DNA from: Saccharum officinarum
Taxonomy: Eukaryota > Streptophyta > Magnoliopsida > Poales > Poaceae
DNA length: 64,000 bases
NCBI GenBank assembly: GCA_020631735.1
Contig: CM036162.1
Coordinates: forward strand, 96,017,666-96,081,665
Reading direction: 5' to 3'
The position numbers and the translations under genes are program-made. Below are positions 20,259-32,597 of this stretch, in pieces. A model generated the notes under the pieces. That model did no database searches, was not told the origin of the DNA, and saw only the letters and a list, made by a program, of their open reading frames with translations. The number at the start of each line of letters is the position of its first letter. The first letter of the stretch is position 1.

Positions 20259-20890
20259 GTTAAGTTCCAGTCTCTAAAGTTTTGGGTGTCATGACGTTGT
20301 TGTATGGGGTGTTTGAATGCTAATAAAAAACAAATTATAGAATCTGTCAGTAAACTGCGAGACGAATTTATTAAGGGGGTGTTTAGTTCCGCCCTAAAAT
20401 TTTTTCATCCCGTCACATCAGATGTTTGGACACATGCATGGAGTATTAAATGTAGACGAAAAATAACTAATTACATAGATTGCGATAAATTTGCGAGACG
20501 AATTTTTTAAGCCTAATTAATCCATGATTTGATAATGTTGTGCTACAGTAATTGGGCTTAATAAATTTGTCTCGCGGTTTTCAGGTGAGTTATGTAATTA
20601 GTTTTTTTTATTAGTATCCGAATACCCCTTCCGACATCCCATGAAACATCCGAGGTGGCACTCTAAAATTTTTCACCCCAAGAACTAAACATCCCCTAAG
20701 CCTAATTAATTCATCATTGGCACATGTGTTACTGTAGTATTATATTGTCAAATCATGGACTAATTAGGCTTAAAAGATTTGTCTCGTAAATTACACGTAA
20801 TCTGTGTAATTAGTTATTTTTTTTATCTATATTTATGTATATGTCAAATATCTGAATGTGATATGGTGTAAAGTTTTGGATCGGAGCTTT
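20259..20890. mobile_element. outer MITE split by an inner MITE
   Basis: The outer halves (gctcgttaagttccagtct to actgcgagacgaatttatt, and gcctaattaattcatcatt to gtaaagttttggatcggagc) join into one normal element if the inner insert 20375-20696 is removed. Confidence 0.65.
20375..20696. mobile_element. inner Tourist-like MITE with TSD TAA
   Basis: It starts gggggtgtttagttccgcc and ends agaactaaacatcccc, inverted ends with few changes. TAA flanks both sides (20372-20374, 20697-20699), the 3-bp duplication expected of PIF/Harbinger-type MITEs. Confidence 0.8.
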
Positions 20891-20899
20891 TATTCTCCC

Positions 20900-21398
20900 A
20901 GATGGAATTCAAGTATACTAATAACCAACTAGCGATATATGATCCACACAATTGCGCGGCTAGCGACGATACTTATTTTACTCATTCCAAACTAACTAAT
21001 ACTCTCTTCGTTTCATATAAATATATATGAGCTCCTTTTTTTCCTTTCTATGAACTAGATATTTAATTAAGGAACATAATCTATAAAATTTAACTATTGT
21101 TCTCGTCTTCTCGAGGGTGTGTTGGTAATCTTTTTACACCTTCTATTCTATTAACTAGGCTAGGCAGCACACACACGTAGCTTTTTCCTTTACGCTGGCG
21201 GTGGCGGAGTGCGCTGCGGCCTCTGCCGCCCAAGTGTGGCCCCGGCTCGGCACGGCTGACACCACCATCTGTTTTCAGCAGGCAACGAGCGCGCAGCTTG
21301 GGTGTCCTTTTCCTGGCCCTGTGTCCAAGAATTAGCACTGGGACATTGTAGTGAAGGTAAATGCCTTTGTCAAGAACCTGAAAGTATAGTAACATATA
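20900..21398. other. intergenic, nothing recognised
   Basis: AT-rich to 21100, with a Stowaway-like scrap near 21001 (actctcttcgtttcatat). A GC-richer patch at 21150-21330 supports only a short minus-strand open frame of no known family. Confidence 0.3.
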
Positions 21399-21399
21399 T

Positions 21400-21598
21400 A
21401 TACTCCATCCTGAAACATACCGTATTTTTTATTTGTCCTGCATTAACACATCTCATATTTAACTAAAGTTATAATAAATATACTAAATTCTACCGCACCA
21501 AAAATGATAAGTTATAAAAATACATTTCATAATATTTTTAATGGAGCTTATCTGGTATTTTTGTGAAAACACACTGTATTTAAGAACAGAGGAAGTAC
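21400..21598. mobile_element. Stowaway-like MITE
   Basis: Left end actccatcctgaaacatacc and right end aagaacagaggaagtac are inverted matches of the Stowaway type, with an AT-rich body of about 200 bp. Confidence 0.6.
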
Positions 21599-21599
21599 A

Positions 21600-22019
21600 G
21601 ACACATGAGACTCTCTGAGATTTAGGGCGCATCATTTGGTAGATCCGGGCGTAAATTCTGTTTGAAGTTCTCACATTTTAAATCTATTTTTAAAAAAAAA
21701 AATAGATGGAGAAATAATCAAAACTAAAGTTATGGATCTCGAAAGTGATATAAAAGATTGCAGTTGAGAATTTTTTGATTGAAATAATCTGTGGGTTCCA
21801 AAATTTAGTTTGAAGTCCTCACATGTTGAAATTCAAATATTTCAAACGGTGTCAGTTGGAGAAATGATAAAAAAAACAAAGTTGTCGATCTCTCAGAGAT
21901 TAAAAACTTTCTAGTTGATAACCTTTTCATTTGAAATCATTTATTCAAAAAAATTATGTCTGAATACAGCGGACTGCCTCGGCTCTCAGGTGTTGGGCAC
22001 GATCAAAAATTGGCAACTG
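21600..22019. other. AT-rich intergenic, diverged direct repeat
   Basis: Two similar stretches (gtttgaagttctcacattt... near 21658 and gtttgaagtcctcacatgtt near 21808, each followed by tggagaaat, then cgatctc and cagttgagaa or tagttgataa) indicate an old direct repeat with a unit of about 150 bp. No gene. Confidence 0.4.
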
Positions 22020-22029
22020 TAAATTGTTG

Positions 22030-23422
22030 TTGACAGCAGCGAAACAACTCATTTGGATCTTTGATGTGGTACAAGAGTACAGATTGTTGAGCCAATAAGA
22101 ACTACAATTTTACAGTCAATTGAAGCAGCGGTATCTCAGCCTAATAGCAGTAGATAAGCTTAGAGCAAAGCAATGCTCAAGGCTAAAAGTAGTAAGGGCT
22201 GCTGGAACCAACTTCAAGCTCTTCTTGAGAGTTAGTGCAAGAAAAAGGAAGAACTTCATTCAAGGCCTCCAGCATAATGGCACAATTGTGTATGCACAGC
22301 AAGACAAAGAATAGGCAGTGTTCGACCATTTCAGCAGCAGTTTCAGCATGCCGGAGGGAAGGTCTCACACCCTAAATTGGGACATCCTCGACATAATCCC
22401 GCAGAACCTTTATCACCTTGAGGATGAATTCTCAGTTGACGAGGTTCGAGCAGCAATAAATGATCTGCCTTCAGATAAAGCACCAGGACCAGATGGATAT
22501 ATTGGGATTTTCTATAAAACTACTTGGGATATTATCAAGCATGACATATTACGAGCGGTCAATTATTTCTACAATCAACATGACCAGCATCTGAAAGTAC
22601 TCAACACTATGCACATCATCCTCATTCCAAAAAGAGTCAATGCAGCTTCCCTAGCTGATTTTCGCCCAATCAGTCTAACACACAGTGTGGTTAAATTGCT
22701 CTCTAAACTCCTAGTAACGAGCCTATCCGTCTCTCTGGACTATCTAACATCCAGAAGTCAAAGTGCTTTTATCAAGAAGAGAAGTATACATGATAACTTC
22801 TTGTACACTCAATGTGTAGTTAAGGAATTGCACAAAGCTAAGCATCCAACATTATTCTCTAAACTGGACATTGCAAAGGCTTTTGATTCGGTGAGATGGG
22901 ATTATCTGCAAGAAGTTCTACAGAAACTTGGATTTGGGCCTCGGTGGCATGCTTGGGTATCCGCTCTCTTACGCACAGGTTCATCGGCTATATTTGTGAA
23001 TGGCTCCAGAGGCCACTGGTTTGATCATGGACGGGGGGTTAAGAGAAGGCGATCCATTATCGCCTCTTCTGTTTGTCCTAGCAATTGACCTCCTACAGAG
23101 GCTTTTTGACAGAGCAACTAGATTGGGTATGCTACACCCTATCCAGCATAGATCAATCAAGTTAAGAGTCAGCTTATATGTCGATGATGCCGCAATTTTT
23201 TTGTATCCTTCACCGCAGGAGTTCAATACAACCCTACAAATTCTCCAAGTATTTGGGCAAGCCTCTGGGTTGGTAACTAATCTTCAAAAGTGTGTGGTAT
23301 ATCCGATAGCCTGCAACAACGCAATTATGGATCAAATTCGCGGCATCATCCCATGTGAGGTCAAAGCATTCCCATGAAAATACTTGGGCCTGCCACTAAA
23401 TGTTAGACCGCTGTGGAGGGTT
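22030..23422 (+). pseudogene. L1-type LINE ORF2 fragment (reverse transcriptase)
   Basis: Read in one frame from about 22030, the sequence has the pre-RT region (SARKRKNFIQGLQ), then RT motifs: APGPDGYIGIFYKTTW, LIPKRVNAASLADFRPISL, KLDIAKAFDSVRWDYL, then after a frame change GDPLSPLLFVLAIDLL and the catalytic YVDD at about 23179, and finally KYLGLPLNV. Stops at 22090, 22312 and 23375 and a frame change at a run of six G near 23032 disable it. The 5' part (endonuclease) is absent. The 3' part is cut off at 23422 by the gypsy-type insertion. The family copies itself by target-primed reverse transcription; this copy is dead. Confidence 0.88.
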
Positions 23423-24455
23423 TATCGGTGTAGGAAACAGCGGTCCTAGCACCAACGAGTAATGAGTGTTTGCGCGTCGGGAGTCCGGATGGTGTGCAAG
23501 ATCGACACAGGCGATTTATACTGGTTCGGGCCGAGAAATGCCCTACGTCCAGTGAGGGGGGAGAGTTCTATATTATCTTGCATCGAAGTGCTTGTAGTAG
23601 GGGTTACAAGCGGTCGTGAGAGAGGATCTCCCAAGTCTCACGGCGTGAGTGGTGAAAGTGGTGGTGCTGGTATGTGCGACTCTGCTAGTTCCTTCGCAAG
23701 GTCCAGGAGAGTAGCCTACTCATGTCTTGCGTTGTGTTGCTATAGTGGTTCAGTTGAGTTGTGCTCAATATGGTCCTCTCTCGAATGATCCCTGCACGCT
23801 CCTTTTATAGTCTTAAGGAGGTGCAGGGTTACATGATGTTAGTGTATGGTGTGTCCTTACCGGTGGAGGAGCCTAGAAGCCTCGGAAGGGCCTTATCTGG
23901 TGGCAACGTGGTCTGTATTGTGGAGGCATGATGTTGGTACTTCTGGTACTGCTGCTACGTGATCTGGTATGTGTGCCACTGCTGAAGGAGTGGTCTTTGT
24001 CTTTTGGCACTGTAGCGATGTGCTTTGTCAGGCGAAGGCATGGTGATTTGACCCCGGTCATTCCCGGCCTGTTCGGTTGGTCAGACGCGAGAACGTGGGT
24101 GATGTCACAGGGGGTCTCGAGCGCGCCAATGGGGGAGCAGGGTTAGAGGCCGGTCTCGGGCAAGTCGGAGACGGACAATGCTGTCTGTGGGGCTTAGGCA
24201 AGGTGGTGATGTTGCCGAGGGTCGGCCTATGTCGGAGACCTTAGAGCGGAGGCCTCGAGCGATTCAGAGGTATTCCGAGACCCCTCTGAGTGAGGCCTCG
24301 GATGAAGTGGGGATATGGGCTGGCTTGCTCACGTGTCTTGCTGGAGGCCCACCAAGGGGGAGTTTTAGCCCGTTTCTCCTTTGTTGATCTATTCCCTTAA
24401 ATGGGGGGGTGGGTTTCCATTATAATTTGGGTACCCCTAATTGTGGTACCCGACA
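23423..24455 (-). repeat. 3' LTR of the first Tat element, with a deletion of about 219 bp
   Basis: In plus orientation it begins tatcggtgtaggaaac (the first bases read tgtcgg in the other LTR) and ends ttgtggtacccgaca. It aligns closely with 38998-40249 but lacks the segment corresponding to about 39610-39828. Confidence 0.88.
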
Positions 24456-26708
24456 GTAGCCCCTGAGACTATGGAGGGGTAGGAATTCTCCTTCAGAGGC
24501 TGCACATCGGGTATATTCGTTGTTGGGCTTCTATCCATATTGCTGGGGCCACGACTTGTTTTTGTATTGCTTTTTTTCAGGGGGTGCACGCGAGCGCACC
24601 CGCCGGGTGTAGCCCCCGAGGCCTTGGAAGGATAGGATATGCTTCTAAGGTCTTGATTTGGTGTGAAGTGTGAGTCCGAGGCCTCAGCCGTAGTATGAGG
24701 GTAGCCCCTGAGCCTCTGCTCACGGCGAGAGGTCGGTCAAAAGGCTTGTTGCGGTTATCCGAGGGTCATTCAATGGGTCTCAGAACCGTTCAATGGGCTC
24801 TGAGGGCTCGGTGCCTCCCTCTAATGGGATCCTACTGGTTGATGCCTATGGGATCTTGGGATGGCTTGGGCATTATTGCTTTTTGTCCCGGGACAACGTG
24901 AGAGCGTATGAGGTCAAAGGCGAATCTAGTTTTTTGGCACCTCGGCATGATAGCCTTCGATCCCTTAGGTCGTAGAGGGTTTTTCACGCGGTTCCTTCTT
25001 AGAGAAGGCGCCTGGCGAGAGGGTCAGTCATCTGCTGTGCGCAGAAGACGGGCGTGCCTTTTTAGACGGTTTTCTCGAGGAGTCAGAACGGTGGATACGG
25101 TGGCCGTGGCGAGATGGGACGTTACGCCGCGGGCAGGTGCAGTTAATGCAGCGCATGCGTATGCATGGTTGGTGGGAAGAAAGAGAAAGTAATCATGGCA
25201 ATTTCTGTAGTTTCCGCATTAAATGCATGGGATTCGGTTGCCTCCTTAGATTCACTGGTTCGCCTTCCCGTTCTTCTTTTATAAACATGCGTCGGGCGCT
25301 GCGTCTCCGTATCTTGCCATCTGTTCTTGCCTCCCCTGTTCCCGATCTACGATCGCGAACAGGGTAAACTAGAGCAAGGAGAGAGAAAGAAGAGAAAAGG
25401 GGAAGAAACGCCCTTATTGTCGTCGCCCTGGCGCCGTCAGTCCTATGGCCACTGCCGCTTTGCTCGTGGAGTACTGGAGTCACTCTTTTGTGACCCAGGA
25501 GCAGTTGGAGGAGCTCGTCGAGGAGGGCCTCCTCCGTCCTATCACCAGTGCTATTGCACCAGAGTGGATTGCGCTGGAGGAGAGCGTCGACATGCCAAAT
25601 CCGCCCACGGGCTATGTCCTCAGCTTCATGGCGTTCCATGAGCGGGGACTGGGGGTTCCAGCAAGCTAGTTCCTGCTGGCGCTCCCCTTCTGGTATGAGG
25701 TGGAGCTCCATAATTTCAACCCCAACTCTATCGCGCAGGCGGCCATCTTCGCCGCCGTGTGCGAGGGGTACCCGGGCATCCCTCCCCATTGGAATCTATG
25801 GCTCCACCTCTTCAAGGCAGAGCACTTCACCAAGGCAGCCGAGAGTGGGGGCTCATTGAAGGGTCGAGATGGCGGATTACAGGGGGGTGAATAGTCCTTT
25901 CTAAAATTTAATCGTATCAGATTATCGGTCTAGCCAAGACTACACCCCTCTATCTAAGTTCTCTAGCACCTTGCAAAGATCCTAATTAAGCAACTAAGGT
26001 GCTAAGCTTAGCAAGAGCTCACCTAATCAATTCTAGAGCAAGGTCACAAAAACCTATGCACTAGTACTTTGCCAACCGAGGGAGCTCCTATACAACTAGT
26101 GAAGCAAAAGCACAAAGCTCCTAAGCTCACTAGCAATGCTCAAAAACAAGGCAACTAACGCCAAATTAGATAGCACAAATTACTTAGCTACACAACCTAA
26201 TCAACGTGACTAACAAGGTTACATGAACCAAATTAGCCACGCAAAGGGGATACTTCTAGCTACACAAGCAAGAAGATATCTAGCTAGCTAAACAAGCACA
26301 ACTAGATACAAGAGCAACTACACAAGCAAGATATATATGAAGTAAATACAATCTTGTTTTGCACGAAGGCAAACCACCGAGAAGAGTAGACAATGTTGGC
26401 ACAGTGATTTTCTCCCGAGGTTCACTTGGTTTCCACCAAGCTACGTCCCCGTTGTGTCGACCAACACTTCATGGTTCGACGGCTAATCGATATCCACAAC
26501 CGAGCTCTCCCAAAGAGCGCCGCAAGAACCCACCATCAAGTGTGGTAGCTCAATGACACTCTCAACTAGAGTTGCTCTTCGCGATCCCCGCGGGGTGAGC
26601 ACAATCCCCCTCACAAAGCTTCTTCGGAGCCTCACATAATCTTCTTGCGAGCTTCGACAGAGCCACGAGCCACCAAGCCATCTAGGAGGTGACAACCTCC
26701 AAGAGTAA

Positions 26709-26985
26709 TGTAACGCCCCGACCCGGGATGACGGCTAAGACCCACTCTACACGTTGAATGAGCCACACCTGCTAATTAAGTCTCTTGCACTTTCGTCCTT
26801 GCTTCGCGCAAAAGGATCGATCCGAAGTTTTTAGCCTCCCGGAGCCTGGGCTTTTAAGCTGGTTCGTCTCTCACTGAACTACCGAGGTGGTACTAAATCC
26901 GGTTGCTACAGTGATTCGCGAAGCTACAGTGTCCTCGAGCTACAGTAACTCGAATTTAGCCTGGCCCATCGGGCTGGGTCTCACA
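26709..26985 (-). repeat. TRIM LTR, 3' copy (minus orientation)
   Basis: 277-bp terminal repeat beginning TGTAAC and ending CTCACA in plus orientation. It differs from its partner by a few substitutions and lacks a short tandem duplication (tggccca repeat) near the end. Confidence 0.85.
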
Positions 26986-27187
26986 TCCACCCACCCTTAA
27001 GAAATCGATGTCCTCGTCGAACCAACTTACCCTTATGGGACAAATGTCTAGGATCGACTCTCTTGGCCACGTCCGTATTCCCAGCTCCCCGGCCCAAGTG
27101 CCATGCTCTTGCAGAGCCATGCGCAACCTGTCCGAGCTCCCGAGCCATACGTCCGTGAAACCGCGAGAGTTGGCTCTGAATACCATT

Positions 27188-27475
27188 TGTAACGCCCCGA
27201 CCCGGGATGACGGCTAAGACCCACTCTACACGTTGAATGAGCCACACCTGCTAATTAACTCTCTTGCGCTTTCGTCCTCGCTTCGCACAAAAGGATCGAT
27301 CCGAAGTTTTTAGCCTCCCGGAGCCTGGGCTTTTAAGCTGGTTCGTCTCTCACTGAACTACCGAGGTGGTACTAAATCCGGTTACTACAGTGATTCGCGA
27401 AGCTACAGTGTCCTCGAGCTACAGTACCTCGAATTTGGCCTGGCCCAAGTCTGGCCCATCGGGCTAGGTCTCACA
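27188..27475 (-). repeat. TRIM LTR, 5' copy (minus orientation)
   Basis: 288-bp terminal repeat; contains tggcccaagtctggccca where the other copy has a single tggccca. The primer-binding site adjoins its left edge on the minus strand. Confidence 0.85.
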
Positions 27476-27724
27476 AGTAACAAGCACCACTGGCTTGCAA
27501 TACGATCACCTAGTGCCACTCGATGCAACCTCACAATGCAATTGCACTAGAATCGCTCTCTCAATCGATCCGATGCACACTATCAAGCATGAGTGAGTTA
27601 GAGGGCTCCGAAGCACTACCACATAAGTCACCAAGACTACAGTGTGCTCAGCTAACCACCCAAGGCCAGCCACCACTTCTATTTATAGCCCCACGAATGA
27701 ATATAGCCGTTACCCCTTCACTTG

Positions 27725-28170
27725 GTGAATTTTCGCAACGACCAGACGCGCCGGTCGAATTGACCGGACGCACTGCACCGCGTTCGATCGCCCTGTGCTG
27801 TCCACATGTCCTCCATATTCAACCGCGGTCGCCCAATCCTCCAATGGTCACTGCGCGCCAACGGTCAAACGCAACGACCGGACACGCTCCACGCAATGAC
27901 CAGACGCGACAGTGCCAGCGTCCGGTCACGGTCCAAAGAGGTTCTAGAGAGCTCCTATCGTGACCAGACGCGTCCAATCGCATGTGACCGGACGTGCCGC
28001 GCGTCCAATCAGCACTACGCCACGCTCTGCTCCTCTGGGTGCCTGACCGGACGCTCTGGTTTCGCGAGGGACCGGATGCGCCGGTGGCAAACCCTAGCGC
28101 CCGTACCGCGCACAGTGCTGCCACTGACCAGACACGTCCGGTCAAACCGAGACCGCGTCCGGTCACACCG
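27725..28170. repeat. imperfect array of gaccggacgc-type motifs in the solo LTR
   Basis: Cores such as gaccagacgc, gaccggacgc, cgtccggtca and cgtccaatc recur in both orientations every 20-50 bases. Such arrays may be promoter or enhancer modules of the LTR, which is inference. Confidence 0.55.
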
Positions 28171-31100
28171 GTGACCTCTTTTGCCTTCGTTTCTTCGCCT
28201 CCGACGCAGTGGAAAATAGGCATTTCACTTCCACAAAAGCATCGAATCCCGCCTCGCAAGCTCGGCGAGAGGGAGAGAGGAACCCAAACCCCTCTCTACC
28301 GTTCAAACTCTATCACCTTCGTAAATGTGCTAATACCAACAAGTGTTCACCACCTTGTGCACGTGTGTTAGCATTTTCATAATCATTTTACCAAAGGAGT
28401 TAACTACTCAACTTGCCACGCCACTCGATCCTAGCAACGATGCATAGTTAGATCACTCGAGTGGCACTAGATGACCGATATGCAAACAAGTTTGCCCCTC
28501 TTAATAGTACGACCATCTATCATAAACTCGGTCATCAACTTCTCTACACACCTATGACCAGTGAAATGGAAATGCCCTAGGTTATACCTTTGCCTTGCGC
28601 ATTCCATTCCATCTCCTCCAATATTGATGCCACATGCACCAACCAATCACCAAATGATATGATCCACTTCATATCATCACGTGACCGTATTGGTTCATCG
28701 ATCTTGACCTCACTTGCTCTTCACCGTTGCGTTGGTCCATCGGCGCCAAGTCTTGCTCAAGCTTCACCGTCCCATGGTTCATCGCTCCAAAGCCTCCGAC
28801 TTACCCTTCACACCTGCAACCGGTCCATCAAGCCAAGTCATGTCTTGATCTTCTCCATCTTGATCACGTGACTCAATGTCATGTCTCATATGCAATGAGC
28901 TCCTTCATGACACCATTACTTGTGGACTAATTCCCTGTTTATCTCACATAAACACAATTAGTTCACCTAAGGTTATCACTCAATTACCAAAATCAAACAA
29001 GGACCTTTCACTCGTGGAAGATGGTGAGGGCCAGAGGATGCACCCTGCAAGTGTGCCAGGAGCGTTTGACCTCATACATCCCTGCCCAGCTTACATCGTC
29101 GAACATGGGATGGCAGGAGGGCTGGTTCTACCTCCGCAATGACGACGGCCGATTGCCTCCATTCACGGGCCACGTCATGACGGAAAGGTTGTCCAAGTGG
29201 AGATGGGGAGTCCCCAGCGCTGAGCAGCCTAGGCTGTAGCCCCTGCTTGATGCCCTAAAGAGGCTTAGGGATGGTGGTCTGATCGCGGCTGGGGTTGTCG
29301 CTGCCTTTCATCGGCGGCGTGTGCTGCCGCTGATGGCGTGGCAGCTGCGCTTGGATGAGATGGAGGAAGCACCGTTGGAGGGGTGTCGGATATCTGATGC
29401 TTCTCTTACGGTGATCGAGGTTACTAGGAGGGTGACCTACACGGTGTTTGCGGGGTTCACCTAGGCGGACTTGAATCGGGTCAAGATGCGTCCCACTTGA
29501 GGATACATTTCATTGGTGAGTACGGTTATCCTCCTCGTACATCCTCGATTCTTCATGGGTTTCCTCTTCTATTACTGATGTAGTCTCATTGTTAGGGACT
29601 GGAGAGGGTTGTAAAGGACTCCGAGCCCCCGGTCCCAGAGGACCGCGAGCGGCGGGAGCGGAATCACCTTCTGGTCGAGGAACAGAAGCAAAAAAAGGAT
29701 GCCACGAAGAGGAAGTGCGAAGAGACTCTTCACACAAGAGAGGCCCTAGAGAAGCGCTGCCGGCAACAGGAGCGTGACGGACTTCCCCAAGAGGCGTCCC
29801 CGTCGGAGCCGGACTCAGATGACGGGGATTTTTATATTTTTTGGATGAGGAGGAGGAGGAGGGCTTTAGGGGCCTAGTGCCCCCACAAAGTACTTCTGTC
29901 GAGGGACCTCAGGGGAGCTCGGTGTTCCCAAAAGAGAGGGCAAGGGCCTGGCCCCTGAGCTCTAGTGAGATGATGGTGCTGCGGGGGAGCGCTACCTCGG
30001 CGCCGAGGCCCGGTAGGCCTAGGGGGAGCCCGACTCTCTCGGAAGGAGGTGGGGATGCCTTGGGGCCGAGGTTTGTCCCCTCCGAGACGTCGATGTCTAC
30101 GCCTGAGGTGGGGGCGACAGGCAAATCCTTTGAGGAGGTACCTCCATTCCCTCCTCTGAGGACCGAGGAGGTGGTCGCGACTACCGGAGGTCGGCCTTCG
30201 GCTCACGATGCCCCAACATCGCCTGACCTAGGGTTTTCTATGGTGGAGGTTTCCATTGCCCTGCAATCTCCACTGCCCCAATGACAGGAGTCCAGGGCGT
30301 GGGTGGCTCTTCTCCCTCGGCGAGACCGGTCGGATGGCCCAATGGGCAGCTACTGCCGGAGCCGCCCTTCAGCGTGGAGCCGCCTTGGTCTGTGCTGACG
30401 AGGCGACGTGTGTCGCATAGGAGAAGGCGGCCACCGAGGCTGAAGCTGCGAAGGAGCAGGGGGCTAGAGTGGCCATGATTGGCGGGGCCTCAGCGGTGGA
30501 GACCGATGAGGCCACGATGGCCAGAGTAGACGAGGCTGAGGTGGCTGAGTCCTCGAGGGAAGCAATGGTTGTCGACATGGGGAAGGTGGTGGCTAAGACA
30601 GCCTCAGCGTTGCCCCAGACGGGAGATCAGCCAGGAGGTCATGGCGGAGAGAGGGAGATCCACACCATCTCCTTGGGCGAGCCTCCCAGGCCACATGGGA
30701 AGAGGGTGCTATATGCTGAGGTGCCTAGTACGACAGAGATGGCTGTCCCATCGGTGCCGAAGGGGACGGAAGTTGAGGGACGTTTGGCTATCGTCCCTGT
30801 TGGGACCGACCCGTGGGCCGACCCAGTGCCTGTTTTCGTGGGAAGTTCTGAGGAGGTGGAGGAGGTGCACTGGGCGGTCCTAGGTGGGTTCGGGAGACTG
30901 GCTAAGCGGTCTTTGAGGATGGCGCTCCGTATCCTCACCCAGGACCTTCCCAGCACTACCGGGGTAAGTCCCTTTCTCTCTTTCCCAAAATGCTTCCTCT
31001 TGCCTCTGAGTTCTCGCAACAAGCCCTGAGACTTGCTCTCCTTGTTTTAGAAACTCAAGGAGAGGTCCTGAGGTAAAGTCAAGCTCCTTCACCAAAAGGA

Positions 31101-32597
31101 AGGTCTCTAGGTTTAGCTTGACCGACAGAGGGAGTCCCTTGCCAGGGCAAACGGGCTGCTGGCCGAGAGGAGCACTGAGACAACGGATCTCTGCCTACGT
31201 TGTTTTGACTTGAAGGCAGACTTAGCCGCAGCTCAGGGGGAAATCACTTCCCTAGCGGAGAAGACGTGAGGGTTGGAGGATGGGCTTACTCGGGTGAGCG
31301 CCAAACGGGATGCCTTAAAGGCTGAGGTGGAGCGAGAGGCTGCTGCCACCCAGAGCCTCCGTGCTGAGGTGGCGAAGATGAAGACCGAGCTCCAGCTGAA
31401 CGAGGGTGCCGTGGCTCAGGCTATCCAATCGACCGAGGCGGCCTGGGCAGAGACTCTGTAGTGGAAGGAGAAAATGGAAGGTAATGTTCTTTCGACTATA
31501 CTCCGAGTGTTGGCCGTTGTGTTAGCGCTTATCCCTTTATTTTCGCTTGTTCGGAGCAGGCTTGGAGACGGATCTGGCCAATGCCACCATGACCTCTGTT
31601 GTACTACAGACAGCCTTGGATGTCGAGACCAGGGAGCATGCCGCCCTGCAGAGTGTCACGAGGGTGGTCTGTGACGCTCTTGAGACCTAAGAGGGAGCTC
31701 AGTTGGGCAGTTCCCTTCGGAGCTGCCTTACTGCCCTCTATGGTGGTGTGCGCGAGCGAGTACGCGACGCCCTCCATACTTGCATAAAGTGGGCTCTGGC
31801 GGTGATGACTTCGCACTACGCCAGTCTCAACCTCTAGGTCATTAGTGAAGGTTTCGTTGACATGCCTGACCCCGAGCTGGAGAAGCTTGTTGACACGGCC
31901 GAGGCTCCTGGCGCCGGCTTGGCGGCCCGTTTTGAGGACGAAGTCATTCCCCTCCTCTTGACCTGTGAAGAAGTCTGGGCCATTGTGCCCGTGTAATAGG
32001 TTAGCTCTTATGGCAGGACAAGTGGGGAGCCCTTCGAGGCCCTTGTAATGAAGACACTCATTATTCTCGTGTGTCATTATCTTCTGAGTTCCCACACTCG
32101 TATGTGCCTCAGAGAGTAAGTTTTATGAGTGTTTTTTCACTGTGTCTCCTGAACCCTTGTCTCTTGTCCCGCACTTGGGTGAATGCCCATGAAGTCTTTC
32201 TGGAGTACGAGTTGTTCCTTAGGCGAGTGGTGAGTGGAGGTGTCGTAGCCTGGGGACGTAGGCAGTCTCACGGCTCGACCGACCCTGGCTTCGGTACGTT
32301 CTCTTGTTGTTTTGGATTTCACGGTTCTTTCTGCCGGAGCACGAGAGAGAGACTAGGGCGGAGTCTTTTTTGAAAAAGTGGTAAAAAATCATTGGGACCT
32401 AGGGAGGTCCCCCCCCTTTAGCCCCCGAGGGAGGCTTAGCCCTGCCAGTGACAGGGCCAGGCTTCGCTCATTTTGCGCGGTTAAAGGGAGACGCCTCTGT
32501 CCCTGCTACTAGGTCAAGATCGATTCTCGAAAGTGTGATTAGTAAAGAACGTTTCTTTATTGCTTTCGAGATAAAAATATATACAAAGCTTGGAAGC

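Larger units (their letters stand above)
26709..27475 (-). mobile_element. TRIM element (767 bp) with TSD AGTAA
   Basis: Two direct terminal repeats, 26709-26985 and 27188-27475, both starting TGTAACGCCCCGACCC and ending TCTCACA, enclose only 202 bp. AGTAA flanks both sides (26704-26708, 27476-27480). On the minus strand the inner edge of the right repeat reads TGGTATTCAGAGCC, close to the initiator-Met tRNA primer site TGGTATCAGAGC, and the inner edge of the left repeat is a polypurine tract (AAGGGTGGGTGGA). It encodes nothing. I looked for a 5S rRNA core as in Cassandra elements and did not find one. Confidence 0.88.
25857..29010. mobile_element. copia-like solo LTR (about 2.4 kb without the nested TRIM)
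   Basis: It begins TGAAGGGTCG and ends GGACCTTTCA, inverted LTR-type ends. The flanking pentamers CTCAT (25852-25856) and CTCGT (29011-29015) match at four of five. I find no second copy of its ends, no PBS and no pol, so it reads as a solo LTR left by recombination. It contains an imperfect array of gaccggacgc-type motifs at about 27730-28170. Assignment to copia rests on the look of the first 60 bases and is tentative. Confidence 0.65.
25445..31996 (+). pseudogene. antisense ORF region of the Tat element, broken by a solo LTR
   Basis: From ATG 25445 the product begins MATAALLVEYWSHSFVTQEQ and goes on with LEELVEEGLLRP and NPPTGYVLSFMAFHERG, resembling the N-terminus of the plant 'putative gypsy type transposon' family (Transposase_28). 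After a TAG it continues (LPFWYEVELHNFNPNSI, GIPPHWNLWLHLFKAEHF) to 25856, where a solo LTR is inserted, and resumes at 29021 (GWFYLRNDDGRLPPF). Later parts are Glu/Ala-rich coiled coil (31260-31460, AKRDALKAEVEREAAATQ) and end near 31996. Most stops I see are TAG where related frames would allow CAG, as expected from deamination of methylated cytosines. The function of these antisense ORFs is unknown; the coiled-coil layout suggests a structural or regulatory role. Confidence 0.65.

Noticed and set aside
26709..27475. Cassandra-type TRIM
   Set aside because: No 5S rRNA promoter core could be found in its terminal repeats.
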